A program made the position numbers and the translations under genes. A stretch of DNA of 64,000 nt. It comes from Aestuariibaculum suncheonense. Its GTDB lineage: Bacteria; Bacteroidota; Bacteroidia; Flavobacteriales; Flavobacteriaceae. The notes under the pieces are model-generated. The model did no database searches, was not told where the DNA came from, and saw only the letters and a list, made by a program, of their open reading frames with translations. The DNA is taken from assembly GCF_014596935.1 (NCBI RefSeq), contig NZ_JACVXC010000005.1, positions 80,621 to 144,620 of the forward strand, written 5' to 3'. This document shows, one piece after another, positions 42,192 through 50,356 of the stretch (position 1 is its first letter; every line of letters begins with the position of its first letter).

Positions 42192-44054
42192 CTATTTCTT
42201 AGGCTCAATCCAGATTGGAGAAGCCCATGCGCGTTCTTGAATGGTTTTTTGTGTGTCGTCTGGGTATTTTACATCCGGGTTGCGAATCTCGTCAAATAAA
42301 TTGTAACGTCCCGTAGGTAATTGAATAACTCTAACATAGTAATAGGCGTTTTGACTAAGATTAAATTCAGGGTCTTTCCAAACTGCCATTAGTTCCGGGT
42401 CACCTTTTTCTCTGTTAAATTCTCCGGTTTTTAAATTTACTGGAGCATCAATAGGTGTAACAGTACCATCAGCTTTTAATCGGTCATCTGAAGCTGCAAC
42501 GTTATAAATTTTATCTTTCATTTCGCCGTTTTCTACCCATCCTTTTATAATTTGAATACGGTCTAAATTTGGTCCGATAGGATCTTTCACCGCCCAAACT
42601 AAGAAATCCGGAGATTCACTTCCCTCATAGTTTTGTCCCATTGGTACACCTTTTGCGTAACCGTCCTTAACCATATCTTCATAAGAACTGTATGAAGGAC
42701 TATAACCGTTACCCGCAAAAAAGCGAACTTTTATTCTTGGGCCTGAAGTTGCGAAAGATTCGCGGTTGTGCATACCATCCCATATGGCTTCTCGGGTGTT
42801 AGATGTTGCCCACACACCAGTTAAACCACCAGGATTCATGTCTCGGTTATACATTTCACCATCTTGCTCATTTCTTGAACGGTCTAAAGCTGTTTGATCA
42901 GCCATACCGTGATGCCCCACATAATTAAATTCTTCAACATTAGACATGGCAGCATTATGACTATCAGTACCACCTACAAATCCATATTTAAAAGGATTGA
43001 CACCTAATTCTTCGTGATATTTTACGCCTCGGGTTAAACCGTAGCGCACAAAATTGTGTTTTTCAAATACTCGACCGTTATATTTTTGAAGTGAAACAGC
43101 ATTTTCAAAATCGGCAAATTCATCGTTTGGCCAGAATTGCGGCACAACTTCAGAATTTCCTTTAGTTTGCATCATTTCCAGGTTTCTTTCGAAATGTTGT
43201 CTGGTTTTAGCATATGTTTCATCTATTGGCTTGTTATTCATGGCAACTTCAGGGAATAACATACCTTTACTTTCGTTTGAATTATGAGGATTACAGAATA
43301 CTTTTACACCATTGGCTTCCTGAATTTTCATCCAGTCCCAAAGTTCTTGAGGTGAAGCACCTTCATTAGCTGAAAAAGGCATGTCAGGTAAATTGGTATC
43401 TCTAAAGAAGACATTTCTATGGAGATTGGCCGTATTTGGTGCCGAGCTCCATTCGTAAGCATGTATGGTCGTAAATTTTCCAGGCTTATAATTATCTTCT
43501 GTAGCTTCTATATTCTTTTTCCATTGAGACTTAACGGCTTCATAACCTTGCCAGAAGTCAGGATGTGCATTTCCTCCGGCTAAAGCATCTAATACATATT
43601 TTTTATAAACGGTAAGTGCTGTAACTAAATCGGGAGCTTCACGCATCGATTTTGCTGCTTCACTGTCGTAACCAGGGGTACCTGGATTCATTAGTGTATA
43701 AGCTTCTCCTAAAAATTCAGCATGGTCGGTTACGGCAGCCCAATCTAAAGGTCTGTTAATGGTGTGTGGTTTCCCGTTAATCATAACTTCTGCACCCTGA
43801 GCAAAACGATAAGCATCGGCGGGAGTTAGTCTTGTTCCTGCAATAAAAGCATCCATAGATGCGGCAGTGTGTAAATGCTGTTCTCCAAAGTAAGCTTCTT
43901 TTAAAGGGTCTTCAATGATGTTGTAAGAAATCCCGTTATGTGTGTACTGACCTTCACTAGTGGTCTGAGGTTCTGGATTAGCTTCATGTTTTTCTTCTTT
44001 TTTCTGATTACATGAAATTAGAATGATAGCGCATAATAAAAGAAATTGTTTCAT
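42192..44054 (-). CDS. DUF3604 lipoprotein, PHP-like metallohydrolase
   Basis: 620 residues. Lipobox ILISC with Cys15. YFGEQHLHTAASMDAF has H60 and H62 in an HxHT motif. DWAAVTDHAEFLGEA has D110-H111. HAYEWSSAP, FCNPHNSNESKGM and GFVGGTDSHNAAMS complete a set of His/Asp residues in the order of PHP-type metal hydrolases (HxHT, DH, H, GxDxH). Substrate unknown; DUF3604 proteins are common in marine bacteria. Exported and lipid-anchored, it lies between the 153-residue unknown and the PpiC-type isomerase. The length is normal for the family. Confidence 0.8.
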   Translation of the reverse strand: MKQFLLLCAIILISCNQKKEEKHEANPEPQTTSEGQYTHNGISYNIIEDPLKEAYFGEQHLHTAASMDAFIAGTRLTPADAYRFAQGAEVMINGKPHTINRPLDWAAVTDHAEFLGEAYTLMNPGTPGYDSEAAKSMREAPDLVTALTVYKKYVLDALAGGNAHPDFWQGYEAVKSQWKKNIEATEDNYKPGKFTTIHAYEWSSAPNTANLHRNVFFRDTNLPDMPFSANEGASPQELWDWMKIQEANGVKVFCNPHNSNESKGMLFPEVAMNNKPIDETYAKTRQHFERNLEMMQTKGNSEVVPQFWPNDEFADFENAVSLQKYNGRVFEKHNFVRYGLTRGVKYHEELGVNPFKYGFVGGTDSHNAAMSNVEEFNYVGHHGMADQTALDRSRNEQDGEMYNRDMNPGGLTGVWATSNTREAIWDGMHNRESFATSGPRIKVRFFAGNGYSPSYSSYEDMVKDGYAKGVPMGQNYEGSESPDFLVWAVKDPIGPNLDRIQIIKGWVENGEMKDKIYNVAASDDRLKADGTVTPIDAPVNLKTGEFNREKGDPELMAVWKDPEFNLSQNAYYYVRVIQLPTGRYNLFDEIRNPDVKYPDDTQKTIQERAWASPIWIEPKK

Positions 44055-44078
44055 ATGGGTTAGATTTAAAAATCTTTG

Positions 44079-44540
44079 TTATAGATGAGTTAGTTTTGGT
44101 TGACAAGTTTTTGTTTTGAGATTTTCAAAAAGTTTGGTGTAATCCATCACATCTGGGCTGTTATCTAACTTACAAAGTAGTTCTATTACAGCTTGCAGAC
44201 CGTTAAAAAGTACATCTTTATCTGTGGGGTTTTCAGGTTTTTTATTTTTGAAATCCAATGGCAATTGATAGCCACAGGCCTGTAAAAATGTTTTTTCTAT
44301 AAATAATAATTCCGAAGGTGTATAGCCATTAAATCGTTTTCCGAAGGCTTCATTAACCCTGCCTACATAATTAAGGGTTGTTGAACCGTGTTCATCTGAA
44401 AAATGTTTCCAAGCATCTGAATGGTCTAAAATATTACCCACAGCACATTGCTTACAGCACTCCGGATGCAGAGTATTATTGTTAAAAGCAATATACAGTT
44501 TCTTTATAGCAGTATCTAAGCGGTTAATGGGTGTTTTCAT
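44079..44540 (-). CDS. Conserved unknown with N-terminal Cys cluster
   Basis: 153 residues, no signal peptide or membrane span. HPECCKQCAVGNILDHSDAW gives Cys31, Cys32 and Cys35 with a nearby His, a possible metal or redox site. LNYVGRVNEAFGKRFNGYTP and FLQACGYQLPLDF follow. Further Cys occur in ELLCKLD and KTCQPKL. I have no confident family. The tight location (24 bases before the DUF3604 gene, 59 bases after the SLC13 gene) argues that it belongs to this operon. Confidence 0.6.
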   Translation of the reverse strand: MKTPINRLDTAIKKLYIAFNNNTLHPECCKQCAVGNILDHSDAWKHFSDEHGSTTLNYVGRVNEAFGKRFNGYTPSELLFIEKTFLQACGYQLPLDFKNKKPENPTDKDVLFNGLQAVIELLCKLDNSPDVMDYTKLFENLKTKTCQPKLTHL

Positions 44541-44599
44541 AATTACAGAAACTTCCTTCTAAATTACTGAAAAACAATTTATTTCCCAAAAGTTTTGTG

Positions 44600-46039
44600 T
44601 TAAAATACTAATGGTAAGCCTATTTTGAATAGGAGGATGAGCAGGATTACTGATATAAGATTTAGAACAAAACCTACTCTAGCCATTTCACTCACTTTAA
44701 TATAGCCGCTGGCAAACACAATGGCATTGGGTGGTGTTGCCATAGGGAGCATAAAGGCACAACTACTAGCAATGGTTACAGGAATAAGTAAATACAACAT
44801 CGGGATATCTAATCCTATGGCAATACCGGCTACTACGGGAGCAAGAACGGCAGTGAGAGCTACGTTGCTCATTAATTCTGTCATAAATAACATTAGAATG
44901 ATAAGTAAAGACGCCATAAGCAGAATGCTAATATTACTGGTGGCAATCTCGCTTGCAACAACATCAACAATGCCGGTTGCAGACATGCCTTTGGCTAAGG
45001 CTAAACCACCCCCAAATAATATAAGAATACCCCAGGCTAATTTTTGCGTGTCACTCCATTCTAAAATAAAGTCACCTTGTTTTAAGTTATGAGGAACAGT
45101 AAAAAGCATTAAAGCTCCAAACATACTTATCATAGTATCCGATAATTCTAAATTTGGAATAAGGTTATTAATAACAGTTCTAAAAATCCATAAGAAGACC
45201 GTAATTCCAAAAATGATAAGTACCTGTTTTTCTTTTGGGCTTGCTTTTCCCAGTTTTTTAAGTTCATTATCGATAAAGTGTTTTTCGGTATTAAATACTA
45301 ATCCTTCACAGGGGAAAAACCATTTTACGATAACCAGATAAATGATTCCTATTAAAATAATTGAAAATGGTAAGCCAATAATCATCCATTTTAAAAATGA
45401 AATTTCGATGTGATATTCGTTTTCTAATAAACCAATTAAAACCGAATTTGGAGGTGTACCAATAACGGTAGCAATACCTCCTGCGTTGGCAGAAAAAGCA
45501 ATGCCTAGCATCACACTTAAAGCAAAATTCTTATCCTGTTTTGTAAATCCGTCTTCGTCGTTAATCAGTAATTTAATAACCGAAAGCGCTATGGGTAGCA
45601 TCACAACCGTACTTGCTGTATTGCTAATCCACATACTCATAAATCCGGTGGCAATCATAAATCCCAGAATAACACGATTGGGTGTAGAGCCTGTTTTTTT
45701 TATGATGGTTAAGGCAATACGTTTGTGAAGGTTTACTTTTTCTAAAGCTAAGGCTAAAACAAAGCCACCGAAGAATAAGAAAATAATAGGACTTCCATAA
45801 TTAGCGCCTACATCGGCTATGGGCATAATTTTAAACAGAGGAAATAAAAGTAGTGGTAATAGGGCGGTGACCGAAATAGATACAGCTTCGGTAATCCACC
45901 AGCAAATCATCCAGCCGGCTATTGCAATTACTGTACAGGCATGTTCTGAAATAGATTCAAAAGTTATAGATTGAAGACAAATAAAAATAATGGGGCCTAA
46001 AAAAAGTCCGACTTTTTTAGAAAGAGGATGTGGTGTCAT
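44600..46039 (-). CDS. SLC13/DASS-family sodium:anion symporter
   Basis: 479 residues, 11-12 membrane spans. GPIIFICLQSITFESISEHA opens it, AGWMICWWITEAVSISVTALLPL (about 38-60) is the DASS signature, and SNTASTVVMLPIALSVI (about 138-154) is the first SNT sodium-site motif. A second, degenerate copy of that motif is ELMSNVALTAVLAPV near residue 390. MLPMATPPNAIVFASGYI (about 430) completes the substrate site. It imports a di- or tricarboxylate, sulfate or phosphate with Na+; the substrate cannot be told. It is the first gene of the operon. Confidence 0.9.
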   Translation of the reverse strand: MTPHPLSKKVGLFLGPIIFICLQSITFESISEHACTVIAIAGWMICWWITEAVSISVTALLPLLLFPLFKIMPIADVGANYGSPIIFLFFGGFVLALALEKVNLHKRIALTIIKKTGSTPNRVILGFMIATGFMSMWISNTASTVVMLPIALSVIKLLINDEDGFTKQDKNFALSVMLGIAFSANAGGIATVIGTPPNSVLIGLLENEYHIEISFLKWMIIGLPFSIILIGIIYLVIVKWFFPCEGLVFNTEKHFIDNELKKLGKASPKEKQVLIIFGITVFLWIFRTVINNLIPNLELSDTMISMFGALMLFTVPHNLKQGDFILEWSDTQKLAWGILILFGGGLALAKGMSATGIVDVVASEIATSNISILLMASLLIILMLFMTELMSNVALTAVLAPVVAGIAIGLDIPMLYLLIPVTIASSCAFMLPMATPPNAIVFASGYIKVSEMARVGFVLNLISVILLILLFKIGLPLVF

Positions 46040-46146
46040 ATATTGATTTTAATTACAAAAATGAACCCTCAATATGGTAAGGATTGATAAGTAAGAGCTT
46101 TAAAGTTAAACATTTTTTAATTTTAGGGTAGGCGAAATTTTAATAT

Positions 46147-46154
46147 TATTTTTG
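46147..46154 (+). promoter_or_regulatory. -7 element four bases before the start of the apbE operon
   Basis: TATTTTTG matches TAnnTTTG and ends at 46154; the ATG is at 46159. Transcription should begin at or next to the ATG, implying a leaderless or near-leaderless mRNA. Confidence 0.5.
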
Positions 46155-46158
46155 CAGT

Positions 46159-46536
46159 ATGAGTAAACCACTTACAGAACAGGAATTACATAATTTGGCT
46201 ATGAATCACGTTGGAAAGGATTTAGAACAACGCGGTTTTGAATTTATAGCGGTTAATAGTAAACTTAAAAAGCATCCGCAATTTGTGTGTATCGATAAGA
46301 ATAGTCAATACTATTTTGTGATTGTTAGAGCAGTTATTTTACCCGATAATCCAAATAATTATGATGTGGTTTGGATGGAAACCTTTAAAAAACACGCCAG
46401 AGAAAAAAATGCTAAAGTACTTTATGCAGGCGTAGGTATTGGTAATGTGGAAGGTGAAAAAATGCCTATTTACTTAAATCAGGAATATTTAATGGAATAC
46501 AACGGTATTCAGGTTATTGAAACAAATCTTAATTAA
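46159..46536 (+). CDS. Conserved small protein upstream of apbE
   Basis: 125 residues, soluble, no signal. LTEQELHNLAMNHVGKDLEQ is a helix; the rest (EFIAVNSKLKKHPQFVCID, YYFVIVRAV, NYDVVWMETFKKHA, AKVLYAGVGIGN) alternates strands and helices. I recall similar proteins beside nqr/apbE genes in Flavobacteria, sometimes carried under an NqrF label, but there is no sequence resemblance to NqrF: no ferredoxin Cys and no FAD or NAD motif. A role in NQR assembly is only a guess from location. It ends one base before the apbE ATG. Confidence 0.65.
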   Translation: MSKPLTEQELHNLAMNHVGKDLEQRGFEFIAVNSKLKKHPQFVCIDKNSQYYFVIVRAVILPDNPNNYDVVWMETFKKHAREKNAKVLYAGVGIGNVEGEKMPIYLNQEYLMEYNGIQVIETNLN

Positions 46537-46537
46537 G

Positions 46538-47512
46538 ATGAAATTTGTTCTAGCGTCAGCTTTATTGCTGTTAATGGTTTCTTGTGAAACAGTAGTGAAA
46601 AATACCAAGTTGTCAGGTCCTGTTTTCGGAACCAGTTATTCCGTGCTGTATGACTCGGAAGTGAATTATCAACCACAGTTTGATAGTTTGTTTGCAGTGC
46701 TTAACAAGTCGATGTCCACTTATATTCCAACGTCTGATATTTCAAAAATCAACAGAAATGAAGATAGTCTGGTTGATGGGCATTTTGAGAATGTTTTTAA
46801 TACATCTAAAACTATTTATAAAGCTACCCAAGGCGCTTTCGATCCAACCATAGGGGCTTTAGTGAATGCCTGGGATTTTGGTCCGGGAGGCAAAATAATG
46901 AATCTTGATAGCTTGAAAATTGATAGTTTAATGTTGTCTGTTGGTTTTGATAAAGTCACTTTAAAAAATCATATTATAAATAAGCCAAAAGAGGCTTTTA
47001 TTGATTTTAATGCGATAGCTAAAGGCTACGGAGTTGATGTGATTGGTCGGTTTTTAGAAAGTAAAAAGATTAAGAATTATTTAGTTGAAATTGGAGGAGA
47101 GATAAGAATTCGTGGTATTAATGCTGAAAAACAAGCCCCTTGGAAAGTAGGGGTAGAACAACCTCATTTTGATGGTACGCAATCTATTTTAAAAGGGATA
47201 ACAGTAAAAGATGAAGCGATGGCAACTTCCGGAACTTACAGAAAATTTAAGGTCGATGAAAACGGGAATAAGTACGCACATATTATTAATACCCAAACCG
47301 GATATCCAAGTAAAACCAATTTGTTAAGTATTTCAGTCATTGCATCAGACTGTATGACTGCAGATGCCTATGCGACAGCTTTTAAAGCCATGGGTCTTGA
47401 CAAGATTAAAACCTTTTTAGAATCGCATCCTGAACTTAAAGTATTCTTGATTTTTGAAAATGATCAACATGAATTTGAAACTTTAAGTCTGAACGGGTTT
47501 CCTGAAGCGTAG
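46538..47512 (+). CDS. apbE: FAD:protein FMN transferase (ApbE)
   Basis: Periplasmic lipoprotein that attaches FMN to Thr in SGAT-like motifs, such as those of NqrB and NqrC. The start is set at ATG 46538, one base after the preceding stop; the longer frame from TTG 46517 would overlap it. Lipobox LMVSC lies at about 15. Family motifs are GTSYSVLYDSE, MSTYIPTSDISKIN, FDPTIGALVNAW, DFNAIAKGYGVDVIGR, VEIGGEIRIRG, ATSGTYRKF and HIINTQTGYP. DCMTADAYATAFKAMG carries the metal-binding Asp. The protein is 324 residues long. Confidence 0.95.
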   Translation: MKFVLASALLLLMVSCETVVKNTKLSGPVFGTSYSVLYDSEVNYQPQFDSLFAVLNKSMSTYIPTSDISKINRNEDSLVDGHFENVFNTSKTIYKATQGAFDPTIGALVNAWDFGPGGKIMNLDSLKIDSLMLSVGFDKVTLKNHIINKPKEAFIDFNAIAKGYGVDVIGRFLESKKIKNYLVEIGGEIRIRGINAEKQAPWKVGVEQPHFDGTQSILKGITVKDEAMATSGTYRKFKVDENGNKYAHIINTQTGYPSKTNLLSISVIASDCMTADAYATAFKAMGLDKIKTFLESHPELKVFLIFENDQHEFETLSLNGFPEA

Positions 47513-47513
47513 A

Positions 47514-47882
47514 CTATATTACTTCTAAAAGTATAAATAACCATCCTAAAATTAAAAGTAAACCTCCAAGGGGCGTGATTGGTCCTAAAAATTTTAGCTT
47601 TTTATCTTTCGCACTGCTTAAAACCAAGCCATAAATACTAAAGGAAAATAACATTACACCAATGGTGAAACACCAGTAAATGCTTGCATTATTAAAGTGG
47701 TTTAAGCCTAAAACAAGCAGAACAATAGCATGATACATTTGGTATTTAACGCCTGTTTCAAAACTTTTTAAAAGGTCACTGTCCGATATTATTTTTTTTA
47801 GGGCATGGGCGCCAAAAGCACCAAATATTACAGATAGCATACCGTACAAAGCGCCTGTAATTATAAAATATTGCTGAGCCAT
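47514..47882 (-). CDS. DUF423 membrane protein
   Basis: 122 residues with four hydrophobic spans. FIITGALYGMLSVIFGAFGAHALKK is the DUF423 opening. ETGVKYQMYHAIVLLVLGL, GVMLFSFSIYGLVLS and LGPITPLGGLLLILGWLFI follow, the last being the family's C-terminal signature. Function unknown. It is the last gene of the map operon and ends one base from the apbE stop, convergent. Confidence 0.9.
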   Translation of the reverse strand: MAQQYFIITGALYGMLSVIFGAFGAHALKKIISDSDLLKSFETGVKYQMYHAIVLLVLGLNHFNNASIYWCFTIGVMLFSFSIYGLVLSSAKDKKLKFLGPITPLGGLLLILGWLFILLEVI

Positions 47883-47894
47883 TTCATTTTAGTT

Positions 47895-48659
47895 TTATTT
47901 CCTAACCACAGGTATGATTTCGCCTTTGGCTAAACAGTAGGTTTTAATATTTTGTTCAGAGAATGTTTTTGTGTAGTCGGCTTCTTCGACAGTAAAACCC
48001 ATAGAGCGTAATTTGTTGAAATAATCACGGCCATACACACGAACATGATCATATTGTCCGAAGATTTTAGCACGTTCTTTTTTATCGGTAATACTATCGT
48101 CTTCAAACGTAACTTCTCTATTTAAATCCTGCGGAATCTGGAATATACCCCAGCCGCCAGGTTTCATAACACGATATAATTCCTGGATGGCCTTGGTGTC
48201 GTCTGGAATATGTTCTAACACGTGATTACACAAAATAACATCGAATTCATCATCTTGAAAAGGTAAATCGCAGATGTCTGCTTTTACATCGGCAATGGGC
48301 GATAATAAATCGGTAGTGGTGTAATTTAGGTTTTTTAAACCTTTAAAACGTTTTAAAAAACACTGCTCCGGGGCAAAGTGTAAAACTTTTAGGTTATCTC
48401 TAAAAAAGTTAGTTTCATTTTTAAGATATAACCACAATAATCGGTGGCGCTCCAAACTTAAGGTTGATGGCGATAAAACGTTGTTGCGTTGCGTGCCGTA
48501 ACCATAGGGTAAAAAAGTTCTGAAGCCTTTTCCATCTATGGGATCAATAAAGTTTTTCCCTTTTAAAAAGAAAGCCAGAACAGGACGAATAATATAACTT
48601 AACCTGATTAATAAAGGCCTCGGGATAACATTCAGAATTATTTTAAAAAGCTTTTTCAA
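47895..48659 (-). CDS. Class I SAM-dependent methyltransferase
   Basis: 254 residues. A basic, hydrophobic N-terminus (LFKIILNVIPRPLLIRL) suggests membrane association. KVLHFAPEQCFLKRF replaces the usual motif I (ExGxGxG): here the SAM loop is degenerate, as in a subgroup of these proteins. ADICDLPFQDDEFDVILCNH, then VLEHIPDDTKAIQELYRVMK and PGGWGIFQIPQD are standard motifs. Target unknown. It lies five bases after the DUF3050 gene and 12 bases before DUF423. Confidence 0.85.
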   Translation of the reverse strand: MKKLFKIILNVIPRPLLIRLSYIIRPVLAFFLKGKNFIDPIDGKGFRTFLPYGYGTQRNNVLSPSTLSLERHRLLWLYLKNETNFFRDNLKVLHFAPEQCFLKRFKGLKNLNYTTTDLLSPIADVKADICDLPFQDDEFDVILCNHVLEHIPDDTKAIQELYRVMKPGGWGIFQIPQDLNREVTFEDDSITDKKERAKIFGQYDHVRVYGRDYFNKLRSMGFTVEEADYTKTFSEQNIKTYCLAKGEIIPVVRK

Positions 48660-48664
48660 AGGCG

Positions 48665-49447
48665 TTAGGCTTCAACTAAACGATTCGATTGAATTAAGGA
48701 TGCGATACTATCCCAAAGAGCGATGCGGTGTTCTAAAGCTTGTTTTGCCGTTGTCAAAGCTTCCTCCCACTTTTTATCATCTTCCTGACATAATTCTTCA
48801 ATCATTTTTAAAGATAACGGACCGTGTTCATCACCATCTAATTCAATATGACGGTTTAAATAGTATGTTAGTTTGCTGTAGGTGTTATTTTCGGTTTTTG
48901 ACTGATTTATAATCTGGAAAAACATATCAGGAATCACATCTTCACGACCAAAGGTAAATGCCGAAGCAATCACATGTGGTTTTTTAGTATCAATCACATC
49001 GAATGAAAACTGAATGAAATTAAGAGTTTCAGCTTCCAGTTTTGCTTTCAAGCCAGCATCAGTAATGGAAAGCCCTTCTTTAATATAATCGATAAACGTA
49101 TGAATCTGTTTTGTTTTGGCACCAATTTGCACCATGGCGTCTAAATACATTTCGTAATGGCTCTTGGGTTCGCCAAGCTCGTTAACATCGCTTTCTTCGC
49201 CTAATACAATCTCGTTGATGAATCTAGAGGTTGCCGGATTAGCCACAGGAACCCAAGGAAGGGTGGTGGTAGTTAACTGGTTTTGAAGTGCTTTTAATAG
49301 CGACATAAAATCCCAAACCGCGAAAACATGTTGTTCCATAAAGGTTTTAACATCGTCAATAGCGCTTAGGGCACTGTATAAGTTATGATTGTTTAATTGA
49401 GCTCTTAAAGGTTCAAGCTCTTGTTCAATACGTTGAATTTGGTTCAT
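48665..49447 (-). CDS. DUF3050 protein, haem-oxygenase-like fold
   Basis: 260 residues, all-helical. IQRIEQELEPLRAQLNNHNL opens it and TFMEQHVFAVWDFMSLLKAL (E38, H40) is the hallmark helix. SHYEMYLDAM (H97, E99), FGREDVIPDMF (E169) and NRHIELDGDEHGPLSLKM (H200, D204, H208) are likely metal ligands. DUF3050 has the haem-oxygenase-like fold, where such Glu/His/Asp sets build a di-iron site in several oxidases. No substrate is known. The start is one base past the map stop, so the two are coupled. Confidence 0.8.
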   Translation of the reverse strand: MNQIQRIEQELEPLRAQLNNHNLYSALSAIDDVKTFMEQHVFAVWDFMSLLKALQNQLTTTTLPWVPVANPATSRFINEIVLGEESDVNELGEPKSHYEMYLDAMVQIGAKTKQIHTFIDYIKEGLSITDAGLKAKLEAETLNFIQFSFDVIDTKKPHVIASAFTFGREDVIPDMFFQIINQSKTENNTYSKLTYYLNRHIELDGDEHGPLSLKMIEELCQEDDKKWEEALTTAKQALEHRIALWDSIASLIQSNRLVEA

Positions 49448-49448
49448 G

Positions 49449-50267
49449 TTACAGAACTAAGGCGTTTTGTCTAAATTCGTCTTCCTCGTTTGATTTGATA
49501 CCTAAAGCATCGTAGATATATGCAAAAGTTGAAAGTAATTCTGGTTTACCGTCAACAATAGCCACATCGTGCTCGAAATGTGCACTTGGTTTGTTGTCTA
49601 AAGTAGTGATGGTCCAACCATCGTTGTGTTGTTGAATACGATGCGTTCCCATATTAATCATAGGTTCGATAGCTACAACCATACCTTCAACAAACTTTTT
49701 GCCTCGACCACGTTTTCCGTAGTTTGGCATTTCAGGATCTTCGTGCATTTTTTTACCTAATCCGTGACCTACTAACTCACGAACCACACCATAACCGTGA
49801 TCTTCACAGTATTTCTGAATGGCGTAACCCACATCACCAACACGATTATTTATTTTGAATTCACGAATACCAACATAAAGCGATTCTTTAGTGACCTGAA
49901 GTAACTTTTCGGTTTCAGAATCAATCTCTCCAACGGCAAAGGTATAGGCATGATCGCCATAAAATCCATTTTTTAAAGCCCCACAGTCAATTGAAATAAT
50001 ATCACCTTCCTTTAGCGGATCGTTATTGGGAATCCCGTGAACCACCTGTGAGTTAGGACTCATACAAAGGGTGTTTGGGAAATCATATAATCCTAAAAAT
50101 CCAGGTATAGCTCCGTGGTCTCGAATGCATTCTTCTGCAATTTTATCAAGTTGTAGTGTGGTTACACCGGGTTTAACGGCTTTAGCTATTTCTCCTAAAG
50201 TTTTAGATACGATTAAGGCACTTTCGCGCATTAATTCAATTTCTTCTCTGGTTTTAATATGAATCAT
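49449..50267 (-). CDS. map: Type I methionine aminopeptidase
   Basis: Removes the N-terminal Met from new proteins; needs two metals. 272 residues. The metal ligands are visible: ISIDCGALKNGFYGDHAYTF (two Asp, about 93-104), GHGLGKKMHEDPEMPNYG (His, about 170), MVVAIEPMINMG (Glu) and FEHDVAIVDG (Glu). Its length is normal with a short C-terminal extension (SNEEDEFRQNALVL). It leads an operon with DUF3050, a methyltransferase and DUF423, behind a -7 box at 50287-50294. A good start is the ATG at 50267 (MIHIKTREEIELMRES). Confidence 0.96.
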   Translation of the reverse strand: MIHIKTREEIELMRESALIVSKTLGEIAKAVKPGVTTLQLDKIAEECIRDHGAIPGFLGLYDFPNTLCMSPNSQVVHGIPNNDPLKEGDIISIDCGALKNGFYGDHAYTFAVGEIDSETEKLLQVTKESLYVGIREFKINNRVGDVGYAIQKYCEDHGYGVVRELVGHGLGKKMHEDPEMPNYGKRGRGKKFVEGMVVAIEPMINMGTHRIQQHNDGWTITTLDNKPSAHFEHDVAIVDGKPELLSTFAYIYDALGIKSNEEDEFRQNALVL

Positions 50268-50286
50268 GTGTCAAAAAAAATATGGG

Positions 50287-50294
50287 CAAAGATA
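50287..50294 (-). promoter_or_regulatory. Candidate -7 element for map operon
   Basis: Minus-strand TATCTTTG matches TAnnTTTG exactly, 19 bases upstream of the ATG. Confidence 0.5.
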
Positions 50295-50356
50295 CTTAAA
50301 ATAGTGGGAATGCCTTTTAAATGAAAGCAATAATTAACATGGATTTTAAACGAAGA

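Noticed and set aside
44721-45092. 123-residue ORF antisense to the SLC13 transporter
   Set aside because: Shadow of the membrane-span codons of the transporter gene.
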